From Tenebrio molitor (Eukaryota > Arthropoda > Insecta > Coleoptera > Tenebrionidae), in the NCBI RefSeq assembly GCF_963966145.1, contig NC_091050.1:9486001-9550000 (forward strand): DNA of 64,000 nt. Direction: 5' to 3'. The notes under the pieces were generated by a model. It saw only the letters and a list, made by a program, of their open reading frames with translations, made no database searches and had not been told where the DNA came from. This document shows positions 12,901-27,900 of this stretch, piece by piece. The first letter of the stretch is position 1; every line of letters begins with the position of its first letter. The position numbers and the translations under genes were made by a program.

Positions 12901-15900
12901 TCAGGTTTATTGGTCGTTTAATAATTTTGTTTTTCAACTACGTATCGTGATATCCATAAAGTTAAAGGTCAATTTTGTTTCGGAATTATGTCGATATTTA
13001 TATGAGATATGTATTCTTCCGTAAATATTAACCGAAATTAAGTCATTTTACATGTTATGTGCAGCCCCAATATATTTGTCAAGAAAATTTAAAAATATGG
13101 TGCTGCAATATATTTTTTGTCATGTGCAAATTATCATCAACATCAAGACTGCAGCCAAAGACATATGCAGTGAGGAAGCAATTTAATTACGTTTCTCAGT
13201 GCAAACAGGAGCAGACATCCAGTAGATCAAATTCGTCTACTTTTTTGGGTTATTTTTTTCGCTTCCTCTTGCAAAGAAGCACTCAATTAAATTTTCATAT
13301 TTCGTTTATTAATAACCAAATTGGACAATGAATGGCTAAAATTTTTGATTTATGATTATGCAAATCATGCGGTTAATTAGTACAAAATGTTAAAAGAATA
13401 CATAATTGCTTTGTTTTGATCTATTTTCATTGCTAGCCGGCTCATGATATAACCAGGGGATTGAACCTTATTTAATATATTTAAAAATAATTTTCCACAA
13501 AAACACCTTTTTTGATCGGTCTTTTTGATAGCACTTTTGTCATGCCCAAAAAAATAAAATTTGTTTACAACCCGAGGCGACCCAATAGAAATGTTAATTG
13601 GAATTTCCAATGGTCTCTGTATTCATTTATGTATTTAGTTTAGAATCAGGGTCAGATTAGTTCATTAGGAAGTTCTTGAATTCTTCGCAAGGCTAATGCG
13701 TCTTGTGGTTAAAGTATTATTATAAAATTTGTTGACTGATGGTGTTTCCTAGAAGAACATTTTAACATAACATGTTAATTTTTATTCAGAATCGAACGAT
13801 CTTTAAACTTTAATGTTATGTCTGATCCTCTAATTAGCAAGTCATGACTGTGACAATACGCAACCTATTTGGTTTATACCAAATCTTCGATTAGCTCGAC
13901 GAATGCTAACAGATTGAAAAAACATTCAACATCAATCCGTAACCAAACAGAAAAATTTAATAACAACCGGTATAAGACCGATTTTGTAATCACGAAATTG
14001 AATAAAGCGGAAAGGTCACGAGATGGAGAAGAGACAAGAATTGAAAGGCACTGAACATGTTGCAACAGCGACACGCATCATTTTTTGAAGATTTGTTCTT
14101 CAATAGTCGTAAAAGATTCCGACGTCTTTGTGCCTTTGTGACCTGCTTTGGTCGCAGATCTAAAAATATCCACCAAATATGTCCACATAAAGCAGTAAGT
14201 TCAACAAACCGCACCGTAATTATCCCCCTAATGGAGAATCTAAATGACATCGACAAATTTGTCCCATAAAAAAGAGTACCTACAAAAGATTGAAAATTAA
14301 TTTTTTCTGCGACAATAATAACATGACAAAGCACTACGTCGAATCTAGTGTGAAACGCGCTTTTCAAAAGAAAGTAAGTCGTTCACCAGTTTTTACATTC
14401 AGTTTTATGAATCAGATTGTTGCTGTATAATGGTCAAAGTGTTTGCAAAACACGAGTGTCAACAAGAAAGACGTGGCACATCGCCCAGTCGAAACCCATT
14501 CGTTTTTGGAACCCGCACTGGGTCATAGACCCGCGAAATCAGGAACCGATGAACCAGGGAAGTAGCAAGACTCGTACAAGTTGTACTAATTAGTACCGAA
14601 GAATCAACTGTTGTTTTGGTGGCATGAAATTGATAACGATCACGTACGAGTTACACCACCTACTTTTTAAAACGTTTTGCTTCTGGCACTGCTCTGGTAT
14701 TACACTTTCACGTACCCATATACCAATTACCGACGTCAACGTATACTTAGCGCGCCTTTTTGATAATCGAATTTGTGGCAAAGATGGTTTTGCAATTTTG
14801 GACCAGGCCCTGCGAGATAGAAGGAAAATTGTTATGCAAATTGATGACGATTGACCTTTCGTGTCCGTTCTGCAGCATTTTCCATTCATAGCTGTTGTGC
14901 ACTGCTGCAAACAGATAACTCGCAAAACATTAATCTAGGTTAGTTCGCATGTTGGCCAAATAGAGTTTACTTCAGGTGAACGATCACGAATTTTCTGTGC
15001 CAAATTTTAAGGTGAAGGATTTTGTAGGCGGTGCAGATTTGATAAGTTGAATAATGCAGCCAGACCGTCGAGAGAAAGTACTTTGATAATTGATAAGTGT
15101 AAAAGGTGGCACGTTTTTCTTCGAAACATTCGTGCGGCATTGTGTTGAATTAATTACACTTGGTGGTCAATTAGATTAACAATTAATTAATCTGAGCGTT
15201 GCGTCTGCGAACAAAGAGCGATTGAAGGGAAAGAAGGTTAAATAATGGCAAACGGCTATTAAATATTGACGTCAATGTGAAAGAAAAATCGCGGGGAAAC
15301 GAAAATACAATGTCTTTGTGATGCAAATAACACGATTCTAAATCATCTAGAATAATATTACACAGTAATAATTACTGTTTGTTAACTTGAGTGATTATAA
15401 TCGTTATTTATAGGGTCATTCTATTTATAAAAGATTTACCTTGTTTGAGTCGGCTAATTAAAATTTCGATTGTTCCCAGCTAAACAGTCTGCCTAAAGTA
15501 CAATGATACTTTGTGCGTCATATGAAGCCACCGAAAAGAATAAATTTTAGAATAATTATTGTTTGCCACGCTAAAAATAGTTGCCTTCAAACAAACATTT
15601 TAATTAAATCGCGCCATACTAGAGATGAGCGATATTTCACTACCGGTGATTTTATCACCGTGACTCGGAAATCACGAGTAACCACCGTGATCAAATATTC
15701 GAAGTAACCGTGATTAGTGATTTCACTACATATTTTCTTAAATCGCTGGTTATTATGCAGTTACTTGCTTGTGGCGTGGCTTGTCGTCACCCGACACACA
15801 ACAAAATAGAAATTGTACAGAATTCTGTAATCTGAAATGTTATTACCATCTGGCACTATTACAAAACAAAAGCTATCGTACTGAAAGGTAGCAATTTTTG

Positions 15901-18900
15901 CCAAGCTAAATCTGGAGTGATAACGTACCTGTTCTGTTCATGATAAGCCGGAGTGTAATAATACATTAATAAGTATCTTTTAAATTATAGTTTATAAACA
16001 GCTTAAATAACTGCAACTGAAGTAACTGCATCAAATATGTGTATTGAGTGATTTAGCGATAACGATTTCCTGTAAAAATTAGTCGTGATCAGTGATCACG
16101 GTAACTGTTTGAAATCACGGTGACTGAGAAATCACGGTCACCAGGAACGACGTTCTTGAAAAATCACCGGATCGCCCATCTCTACGCCATACGCATTTCT
16201 AACGGATTCATTTCCAAAATAAACTTAATAAATTTAATACTCGTCTCTCCTTTTACCGACTGCGGTCCAAGAGCAACCTCCAGCGATCGTGACCAGGATA
16301 AGATAGAAAACTGGCATCCTCGAGTGTGGACCCGTAGCCCTTGACAGGCTTTTTAAAATGAAAAACCATTGTTTCCATGGCGATAATAACGTTAAGATAA
16401 ATTTTAATCTTGGTTGTGCTGTTTCCAAATCTCACAGATCAAAGTGTCGATGTAAGACTTCCTACATTTTATCAAATTTTAGCCTTGGACAAATTAACAT
16501 TAAAGCACAAAGTGAGACGTGTTAATCACAATTTCGACTCCACGTGTGCCAATGATTTATCGGTCATTTTTCGGACAAATTCACCGTTACGACATTAATT
16601 TTTAAATTAATTAAGAGGGTAATTAGTTGGACTATAGCATACAAGTATTGCGTTACAAAAATTATCGTATGGAATATTTGAAATATCAAGGAAATGCGTT
16701 ATCGAGGCAGCAATTTGAACATTTAATGAACATCGAGGAATACGTTTTGTTGAGATTTACGCTTTGTATTTTTGGTCCGACATGCGTATGCCATTTAAAT
16801 TATTCATTAATCCGTTATACTATTTCCGCACCGATGGTTTTCGAGTAATATGAAATTAACGTAGCGTATTTTGGTTAGAAAACGTTTATAAAGTTGTAAA
16901 ATATACATTACGAATCTGTTATTAAACGCAGGAATCTGGTCGTGTAATTAGGCGAGTCTTTCGTCGTAAGCGAGTGCGTTTTTCGAGGATGATTTAGAAG
17001 AATCGACGAAAAAATGCTGCATCTGCGGTAATAAAACAGATAAGCTTTTCTCTTCATAACGGCAGCTCATAAAAAATTGAAATTTGGGATAGGAAAGCTA
17101 GTTCGGTGTCCAGTTTGAACATCGACAAAAAATGGGGGCAAAATTGAAGCTCAGAAGTTTTTATGCGGTTTTACGTCAATGCTTACTGGTGGAAGTAAAG
17201 AAAGTTTTGTTGGTGTGCCCAAAATTCGTATTATGTTGGCGAGATTCGGGCTTGTGGTGTTATGTTACAAGACTCTTTGTCAACTACAACAAATAAAGGT
17301 ATGGAGTTTATTGATTTCTTTCTGTTAATTATCGTAGCCTTCGTGTGATTAATGGTCTAGGGAAAAAAATAGGATCTTATTTACAGGTCAGTCCTTTTAA
17401 GTTCGGACGCCCTCTTCGAAGGTCGCGTCTTCGTGGTGACATTTCAATTGTTGTGTTTTAAACTACTGATCTTTGATTTAAAAGAATCGTTTAGGTATTT
17501 AATATTGGCATTGGCCCATTTCTAATCGGACAAGTATCAACCGAATGATTTATTAAACTGTTGCAACGTAAGTTTTATTGATTACCCGTCGTATTTGTAA
17601 AGAGTGATTGTTGTTTAATTAATTTTTCATCCGGGGGACTTAATTGCAATAAATTGCAACTGCAGGCCGTGTCGAATAACTATGTTTGGCGTGCACCGAG
17701 TGACGCAAATGACATATTCATCGTGTCTTTAATAAGGACTCAAATTCCATCGATTTGTATTTTCGCTTGTGAACAGATGGGAAGAGAATTTTTACATTGC
17801 ACACAAACGAACGCATTTTATCAAATACACTGACTTATCGTAAAGACATTACTTATTTTTGTTGTAAAAATGAGTAATTTATTATTGACTGGTTGCTCAT
17901 AAGTCATAAACAACTGTCTGGTTGGAAAATTATGTCAAGTAGATCAATTACCAGCGAAATTGATAAAGTTCAAGTATTTTTTAATGAATATGTTGAAAAC
18001 ACTCGTAGTAAGAGTTACCATGTTATTTTTTATGATTCAAACAGGACACAACCTATTTACCCACATATTTTTCGTGATTGATAAAGTACATTGAATTATG
18101 TATTTCCAATTTTTAGGTGATTGTCGGCTCTCGGTTATCGAGTGTGTGGTATTTATTGAAATTAATCTTTGCACACAGAGAGCAGAATACCGGGTGGGGC
18201 ATCGTATACGCGCACGCGAGAAATCGCAACTTCTAATTAAATTAAATTGTGTGAAATTTTATATACCTACCTAACTAATTATTGATAAGGTATATTTGAG
18301 AATTTTTAAATTTTTTTTTGTTAATAAATAAGGCCGTAACAGTTTTATTAGTTTTCTGAAATGAACTGTTAATTTACGTATAAAGTTTTTACACTAAATG
18401 AATCTGTATCTGCTAGCGCATCAAACCCTGGTGGCACAATTACAAATTTTGACTTGGTTAGGTAAATAATTCGCTTTTGTATAATTTCCCAACAAAAGGT
18501 ATAGCCCACCGTTTTAAACCTTTTTGCCATAAAATTGACAGTTTCCATTGTCACCTAAATTTACGACAGCACAAGTAGCAGGTCATAAATAAAAATGATT
18601 TTGAAAGTTGAAATGTAAAACTGCGTTTAATTCAAAATTTAATTGGTATTTTTTTCCGCTGATTTCGTAAATATGTAATTATAGGAAGTGAATCTGGGTA
18701 GGTTAGTATAAAAATCAGAATTTGACTTTTTGGTTGAAATTTACATTTTATTTTTTTTTTGGCTTTGTTTGTAAGTGAAAAATTATCAAAAAATTATGAA
18801 ATGTACCTTACCAATAGCCAGGTAAGTGTGAACAAATTCGACAATTTTATTTAATTAGAAGTTGCGATTTTTTGCGTGCGCGTATACGATGCCCCACACT

Positions 18901-21900
18901 GTATAATGGTATAGATATAGAAAGTACCAAAACGAGTGAAAAAAAAAAGAGTTGTGTTTTATATACCATTATAGCTTGGAGTTTGACGCAAGATCGTTAT
19001 GCGATGAGTTTATCATCTATCAGAATACATAAAATGTAAAATTATTGCTCTCCGACGTTTTATTTCGTACTGTAATAGATTGCCTGATTCGTTTAGTTGT
19101 TAAAACCAATATTACATGTAACGGTTCTCCCGCAACATTTCTGTAGAGTTTTTGGTTTATATGTCGGAGAGATTTGAAGGAAATTGTAGAAACAAAAGAC
19201 GTACGTTTGTTGTAAGTAAACAACATTTTTTAATGACAGGTAACATTTATATCGGGTGTTCATTTAATTTTCTCTTCAAAGTTGTCGTTGAAGAGTCGAT
19301 TGTGAACGCACCACTCGTCAGCCTCCAGAGTAAAAACACAAATAATGTAAAAAGTGAGGTTAGATTTAAACAGCTGATCCGTGAACTGTAATCCGTGGTG
19401 CGATCACAAGCGACTTCAACGCCTACTTTGAGGCGACATTTAAATGAACACCCGATATAAACCGTACTAATTTATTGATTAAATTCATCACTGGACAACG
19501 TAGTCGCTCACGTAAACACTATTGTCAACTTGATTTTTTTTATGGTAATTTAAAAATTGTGCAAGGAGATTATACACGGTGTAAAGTTGTGTATTGATTT
19601 GTTATTTATTCATCGATTTAATTTTAGTTCATACAGTTGTTTTTCATATGATGTACTTCAAGTTAAAAATGAGAAAAGATTTTTGCTTGTACAGGTTCCA
19701 ATTTAAGGAGAAAACTTCACATCATATCAATGTGGAAATGTAGAACTGATTTAATTTTCGATCTGTTATTATTATCTATGCATAGATACGATACTACAAA
19801 TTAAAATTGAGAAAACATTTCTGGTTCTTCTTTTTCTTTTTAGTTCATTCAATTTGAAAATTTGTACATGTTCATTAAGTTTTCGCTCATGCATCTGTCT
19901 TATTGTTTCATTTTATTCTTCGTCAAAGTACACATTCTCATATCTTAAGCCCACGCGTGTAGAACACTACGGAGTTCCTTCTTAATTATTTGATAACATA
20001 AGTTAAATGTTGCTGAGGAATTAAATTGTTTTTCACTGTCATATTTGCTCAATTATCTGGTAATTAGCTAATCTCAGTGTAAAGATATTGGGGTCGACAG
20101 TTCCTTGTTGTTTCATAGTACACTTAAGTCTCTTATCTTGGAATCAGATACATACAGGGTGACTTTGAAAGTTGTGCAAATATTTTAATCAGTGATAGGT
20201 AACGATTGAACCAATAATGCGTTATACAAATGTTGATATTTTTCGAGACTAAAAGTTTCTCAAAAAAAAAAAATCCTAGTAGACTTTTTTGACAAGAACC
20301 TCAATTTAAATCACAAATGGCTTTCACCAACCTGGAGAAAACCGGTATGGTTTTGATCTATGGCAAAGCCCGTGGACATTCAAAGCTAGTACGACAAATC
20401 TACGGTGAAAGGTTTCCTCAAAGAATACTTCCCAATACACGAACTTTTGTCAACGTTGTGCAGCATCTTCGCGATTTCGAGCATTTCGAAATGAATAAGC
20501 GCGGTCTTGGTCGTCAACGAGAGATCGCATTTTAGTTGCAGAAGAAAAAATTCTTCACGAAGTTGAAAGGCAGTCACGAACAAGTACTCGGCGTTTTGCA
20601 AATCACCTGGCAATTTCTCAGTTTGTAGTTTGGCTGGGAAGCTGCTCAGGAAATTCGGCAAAACAGAGGCATTCTGAATCGAGTTAGGGTTACATTGCTA
20701 ACGATGGCAAGAATTTTTAGCAACTTCTTTGATGTTTCATTAATTTTATGCTCTCACTTAGTCTTTTTACTTTTTTTAATAATTTTTTGATAATTTTCTA
20801 CAAGATTTTATTTTTAATATTTCTTTTAATCAAATATTTTAGTCTGATATAATTCTCCGCATAAACGATTTTATTTTTAATATTATCAAAAAAAAAACAA
20901 TCTACATATTTTGCTATTTCGGGTTTGTTTACTTTATTAGAGACTTTCTGTAAGCACAAGAGTCATGAGTCGTTACGAATGATGAATATGTAAGCTCTTT
21001 GAACAGCATAATTTATGGGTACCATAAAAATAGTATGTATACAAGAGTGATTATTTTATACATGTAATTCAGATCAGTTATTTCTATTACACTGTTCACT
21101 AACGATGTGTTACTCATATTAATTTTGTATTCCGAATAGAATATTCATCGTATTTGAAGTCGAAACATACCACTCATAATTAGTATGCAAAGCATCCTTG
21201 GAATATTTTTAAACTTTGAATTTTTCTGCTAGTAGGTATTCACGTATACGGTCTAAAGTTTGAATTTGCATTTTTCTATGCGTAATCGATTTAACCGTAC
21301 AATAGATTAACCTCGAATTGTACATTTAAATATCTCCCTTCTTACTGGGAAATTGCAAAAAGCTCAAGGTGCTCATCTGCAGTTTAAATGCGCTTCCTTG
21401 TTTTGTTACTAATTACATCTTGTCTCGTGAATGAAACCCTTCGCATTAATTTAAATGTCATTTCCTTGGCAACGCTAGAAAATATATATTTAGACAGTTT
21501 TGCAAAATACGTTCAGGTTTTTTGTTTTTAAATATAATTTTCCCGGTACGGGATGTGTTGAAAAATCAACAAAACCTAAAAACAAATAAAGGTTTCTATT
21601 GCGTCGCGTTCCAAAAGAGTTTTCATTTTTATTTGAATAAATAGATCAGTCAATGTTTGTTTGGGGCGTCGTCCTAGACCTTTAGAATGTATACAAGATA
21701 GTGTCGTCCACTTCGAATCAAAGAAAATAATATTGAGATCAACCGCATAGTTTTCTCTTTTCCATATAAATCGGGGACTCAAAGGACAAATAAGGTAAAT
21801 CTGGTCAGGAGCGTCGATGCAATAGAATCTATTGTTGTCCCGGGACCAATTTGTTTATAATATAAAATTAATGTTTGCGAAAAAATTGTTTACGACAACT

Positions 21901-24900
21901 TATTGTTTAAGCTGATGCTTTTGCATTAAGGTTATTTTTTAAATTGTTTGGTGCTAAAAATAACCGGCAGGGTCACAGTAACTAAAAATAATTAATAATT
22001 ATACACCTGCTTCCAGTCTAAATTAAGTTTTTTTCATGTGCGCTCGGTTAAATAAGAACCAAAGAAATCTCTTCCTCATTATTAATGAAATAATAAACAC
22101 ATATTTAGAAAGTTGGTATCGCCTATTATTTTAATTCCTCGGCTAAATCTAACAAGGAAGTCGGCATGTGTCTATCGAAATTAAACTATATATCGAAGAT
22201 CCTGAACTGCATAAGGTTCGTTAACCTTCATTATCGCTCCTCGTAACTTGTTTGTGTAATTGATTGGATGTTCATTGCATTGCTTTTATTGTGTTCGAGT
22301 TGTGTTTGTTCGGTTTTATCGATTTTTCTTCAAAATACCCAAAATAAGATTGTAAGTTCAAATTTCAACAACCTGTCGTCCATCGCCGACGCTCCACCGC
22401 ATCGACTATATTAACTCGGCCAATAAATAATGGTTTTCGTTAGACGGAATGGTGTTTCTGTAATCGGTCACACCTGAAGAGTCGCGTTTAAGGCGGAAGT
22501 TGATTTTTCAGAGGCGGGATTGAATATTGTGTTGACTCGGTGAGATGCTTTCTCCCCTTGTGGCTATCGACGGACTCCGATAACCTTTGCTCTGAAAAGC
22601 AGTGGTTTACAAATTGACCGCTATCATGATCGAGTCAATAAAACAATATTGGCTCTTATTGTAATTATTGTAGGTATAAACAAGCATAATCATGATGGCG
22701 TGAGTGTTTTACGATGGTAAATATTAACGTTAAGGTAATGACAAGTCGGTTTATTGTATTTGCCAACAGTTACTCCAACTCATGTTTATGCCACCGTTTC
22801 GTTCGATTTCATTACTCGCAATGACTCACATTTTAGTGCAAAATTTCGTTACGCTTCTGTTTCATAATGCACCCACACCAGGTCTGGTGGACTTGGGACC
22901 GTCGAATACTGGCCCAAACATCTAGGCATTCCGTGTTATTTCTTACACAAATATTTAGCTCTAGATATAATTTTTCTTGTAAATTCAATATTGATCGAGC
23001 TTTTGACGTAAAATATGTATTATTTATTACTTGCCACATTTTTAAGCTACAACAATTTTAGCGGCCGCTGTTCTAAAGTTGGACAAAGACGGACCGATAA
23101 ATAATTAAACTTCGAAGATTAAATAAAAGATTATTCCAAACAAATCCTACTTTGTATTTTTTTATGGAGCTTTATATAGGGTACATCGACTTGATGTTTG
23201 TTTGGAGACCGTTTGACGTCATTGAGTGTCATGTAGGTTGCCATGGCAGAAGCTAAAATTGCACCACAAACTTTTTATTGGAAAAAGTCCGAATCCTTAC
23301 ATTAAGAAGTCTTTGTACGCGTTTCTTCATGTGCCCAATAGAAAAAAGAAAATGTGTAATTGTATCAAAAGAGCAGGTCCTGACTCAACCTTCACCCTTA
23401 TCCCATCAACTTGACCTCCACTTCTTCTGGTGTGGAATTTGCATAAATTGAAAAAGTAATGGGTGATAGGTGTGATTTTTTTTCAATTCAATTGGATTGA
23501 CACGAACCAGTTGGTTCGACCTTCGTTGTTATTTGAGGTTTGACCGCCGAAATGAAAGTTAAAGCAGGAATGATAAATATGCGAGTACATAACAACAGGA
23601 AAATTAAAAATCTATTTTTCTCCCGTGTTACAGATTTATTATTTATGTGTTTGTACCGACAAAAAATAATTTGTCCCCGTACCGTGGTAATTTTCTAAAT
23701 TAGCGCGTGGCACTTATTTTTTCTGGGACGGATTTAGTTTGTAAAACATTTGAACTTTTTGTTAGGCTAAATTGGAAAATACTGTTGTAATAAATGTAGA
23801 AATAACTCTTCCCCACAGATTACTTAAAGTCGTGCTCGTCCTGTAGCGTGTGAGTGAAGAGAATTATCTGGAGCTAATTTCTTTGGGGATAAAGATTTTA
23901 TAAATGAAGATTTATGGTAGCCATTCGATCCACGAAGTCAATTAATACCAACCAAATCAATTTTATTTAATTGTAATTGCTCCAGAATTAATTTATAAGT
24001 TGCTCCAAAAAAATTACCTCTTCATTTAAAAACAACACAATTTCCTTGTAAATCTCTCTGACATGTAAGCTAAATTCCTATAATTTTTAATTAATTGCAG
24101 AATTAAACTTGAAAAGTTGTTTACACGTTTAAAGTCGTGCGGTTTGTTGCTACGTATGTTCCACAAAAAAAAAATCCTTTTCTTTTTATTTAGATACTAT
24201 TAATTTCAAATAACTTGTTTTTATAATCTTCTAAAGAAAAAAACAAAGTAAGGAGACGAGAAGATCTTGTTTTTCTGCACATGTGTATTTTTCTGAAAGG
24301 ATAATTTGTACCTGGATTGACGTCATTGGAGAGGTAATTTCGTTTTGTGGTAGATTTTGTGGCAATTAGCATAAATGTATTTTCCAACTTTCAAAAGACA
24401 AGGATTTGTCAAATGGGTATGCGAATGGAATCTCTTCAGAAATGTCTGAACGTCACTAATTCAGACAGTTATTACGACACCCAGTAAAGCGGTTGATGAC
24501 ACGGTTAAAATATTAAAATTGTACATACCTGCCCAGTTTTTTTTATATTTTTTGTGGTTAATAGTTTTAATGGTTGTATAATTATTATTACAGGTCGCTA
24601 CTTAAGTCACTTACCTCCTCCACGGAGTTTAATTAATTTAGGCGCCTTATTAGCATAATTACATGTGATTATAAACAAAGTGCAATCATTACAGAAATTT
24701 ACATTCACGTGATGTCCCCATTGGGCCTATTTTTTAAAATTCTCTTCTCGCATACATAATGGCTTTTATTTTCTCTTTGAATATCAACTTAACGATAATG
24801 GTGATAAAATTAGATTGTTTTTTTTAATCATTTTTCTGTGCACGTGTTTGTAGTAACCTTGAACGTACATTTACATGTTTATCATGATTAGATCTTTATT

Positions 24901-27900
24901 AACATTTCTTGGCTTTTTGTTTTAAAATAACTTGAAATCACAAATTTGCTACATATTTTTTTAAATGCGCATTATAGTTTTTTCACACATTTTTTAAAAT
25001 ATTATATTAGCAAGTTTTGTAACGGGTGCGCAAGCAATTTTAAATTTGGTGAGACAACACAGTTTACATTGGGCCAAAATGTGCAGTTTTATGATTTTTA
25101 GATTTATTACATTCTGCTTCATTATCTGTTCTATTTTTAGATTCTGTAAAGCAGCTCCTGTTAGTTAAAGTTTTATGTTACCTTGACACATAATCATATG
25201 GTACTTAGCTTGTGTACCTGTGCAAGTTTTAGTGGGTGTAAACATGTTTATACTGTGTCATCGATGAAGTTAAAAAGCCTATAGTTACTGCAAAAATCCT
25301 ACAACAGATGGCCGTTTTATATCAGATAAATATTAATCCGGAGAGCTTTAATGATAACAAAATTTTGAAAGTAAGCCATGTAAACCGTACACTTTAAAGA
25401 AGTAAAATACTGAAAACATGTCAATAAGTATGAGGAAATTGTTAAAATGAAATTGAATGAAAAAAGATAAATAAAAACCGCCTTTTATAAGTTTATTTTT
25501 CGGCGGTTAATTATAATGGTAATGCCGAACGTGCGAACAATCAATAGCGAATAAAAATAAGCTGATAAAAATTAATGAACAAATAAGAATGTGTAAGTGG
25601 TGTTTTATTTATATAATTAACGATTAGACAAGCAAAAGGAATTTAATTGTACAAGTGGTCTACAGGAAGTGTTTAACTCAATTTAATTTTATCTTAGTTC
25701 GATTTGGTAATTTCACTTAATGAGCTTGAACGTAGTAAATTAGATTTTTTTTGTAACCTTTATTTACTTCTGGCATCAATACCTGTGATTCCTTTCTACC
25801 ACCACCCTTGTTAGGAAATGATGACATAATTAGAATTTATATTCGATTGGAACTGATATAATTATAATTATAGTTTTATCATATTTAAAAATGTTTAACG
25901 TGTTTTTCTTCTTTTTCTGTCGTTTGTTTTTTTATCAAAAAATGAAGAGAATGTTTATGTTACGTAACAGACTAAACTATTTAAGATGGTGTTGTCGTTT
26001 GTCGATTTTGTTCTATTTATCGAGACAGTTTAATATTTTTTAATAATTGATGTACGAGTACGTGTTAGATTAATCTGATGCACTGATAGAAATTTCCTCA
26101 AATAATAATTAATGACGATATAAAAATGTTAAAAGAATTCAATAGAGACAGAGTAATTTAACTTCCAAAGTTTTAAATCTGTGTATTCGAGGAACTTCAA
26201 ATCCCCGAAAGCTCCGAAAGCTTTTGTTCTTACTACGAAGTTACTTTGGAATATAAAATCTTGTAATTATTGTAATTTTGGCTAGATTAAAAGAATTTGT
26301 TGAAATGTTAATTAATTTTGCACGTGTTGAGAACGAGTTCTTTATAATTATTTTTGAATTTTGTGATGTTTACAGTTAGTGGGAACGCGAGCAGGAATCA
26401 CGTTGGGTTTCAAGGCTTAACGAGATGATCTAGTTTGATTTTTAATCACAACTCTTACAGGATGTGATCACAATTTATTGCCAGAGAATTGACAACCTTG
26501 ACAGTGTGTAATGATGAAGGTTCCTTCAACTTATTGTTCATTTTAGGTACCTTTTGTACGAACAGTTTTTCAAATAATTAATTTTTTCTTCAGGAACTTA
26601 CGCAAGGAATTTACACAATGCGTAAAAATGTGACAGTAAAATGTTACCGAACCGACCTTGCTAATGAGTCTCTGAAACCATGTTTAATACTTTAAATTCG
26701 TAGATTTTTAATGTCAGCTGATACAAGAGATTTAGAGTGTACAAAACGGCAAATCATGCTGTTTACAAAGTGTTAAACTGGATTTTAACGAGATTGTTTT
26801 ATTTAATTTTTTTTTTTTTGAGAAATTTGACTGCCGGCTACAATTTTATGTACAATAATTATACTATGTATTTAGAAATACGAGTATATCGTCGGGAATG
26901 ATTTAATATTTTTGGTATCCTGCAATGATTACGGAAGATCAAATTTATCCAAAAGGGAGCCGTTGAAGGGTTAAAGACCTGAGAAGTGGCCACGGGCTAA
27001 TCACTCCAGAATGTACATAATAAATAAACACATGCAACATGGAAAAATCCTAATAACAACTGATAAATACATTATTGATGCTTAAAATTGTTCAAAACAC
27101 ACTACCGGGTCAATTTATTGATTGTAATTTTGTTCAGTTCCTGTTTACATATTCTTTCGTTGAACGAGAAAAAGACTTTTACCTTTTCAAAGCAAATATT
27201 GTATCCTTCTATGTAGGTTTATCGAATACATATATTTTATTACTCATATTTTTCGTGCATGTTAGAAACACGTCTAGAAACTTATTTGATTCGGTTTTTT
27301 GAGGCCAGAGGTACCTGTCTAAAACGGAACAAAATACTTTATGCCAACAAATTAAACGTGTTCCACAGGTTTAGACGTAGAAGATTGCAATTCTCGGATG
27401 ATTTAGTGCAAGTCTGTCCATTTGCAGACCATTTCACTCTCTCCAAAAGTAGAGTTATCGCCCCAAATAAACTATTTGCCAAAACTGTTTACGCAATTTA
27501 TGCTAACGTTGTTAAACTTGTTTCAGATTCGCAAAAGAAAAATGGCAAAGCTGAAAAAGGAGGCAGTTCTAAATCAGGTAACAGTCATTTTTATGTGTTG
27601 AGCGGTTTGGCTTTTTGTGTATTACACGCACGGTAATCGTCTCGTCACGTGTATGTATTTTTGTAGGCGAACTTCTGTCATCATCTGAAAATCCTTGTCC
27701 TGGAGTCCCTAATTTGTCTATGATCGTGTGTCCTTTGACTTTTTTTGTCAATGTTGTTAATAATAACTTATGTTAATTATGCTCCTAGAAGTGAACCACA
27801 TGTCCAAATATAATGCGTACAGTTTCCACGGAATTCTTCAAGATGCACCTGCTCAATTTTTGTCATAAAAACGTATAACGAGATGGTGCGCGGATTTTAA

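Larger units (their letters stand above)
10034..27526 (+). other. NFAT intron 1 (17.5 kb)
   Basis: The intron starts GTGAGG after ACC-G and ends TTGTTTCAG before ATTCGC. It is AT-rich and contains several transposon remnants: 11610-12007, 15620-16184, 18190-18901, 19246-19461 and 20155-20700. Elsewhere (about 12.1-15.6 kb and 20.7-27.5 kb) I see no supported gene. A 76-codon open frame at 14624-14854 has a coding-like C-terminal half but no recognised domain and no splice context. A small segment at about 10345-10380 flanked by AG and GT looks exon-like, but it would put a stop codon directly after exon 1. Confidence 0.6.

Noticed and set aside
14624..14854. 76-codon frame ending RDRRKIVMQIDDD
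   Set aside because: The C-terminal half looks coding-like, but there is no known domain, no clear promoter or poly(A) signal, and a competing frame on the other strand.
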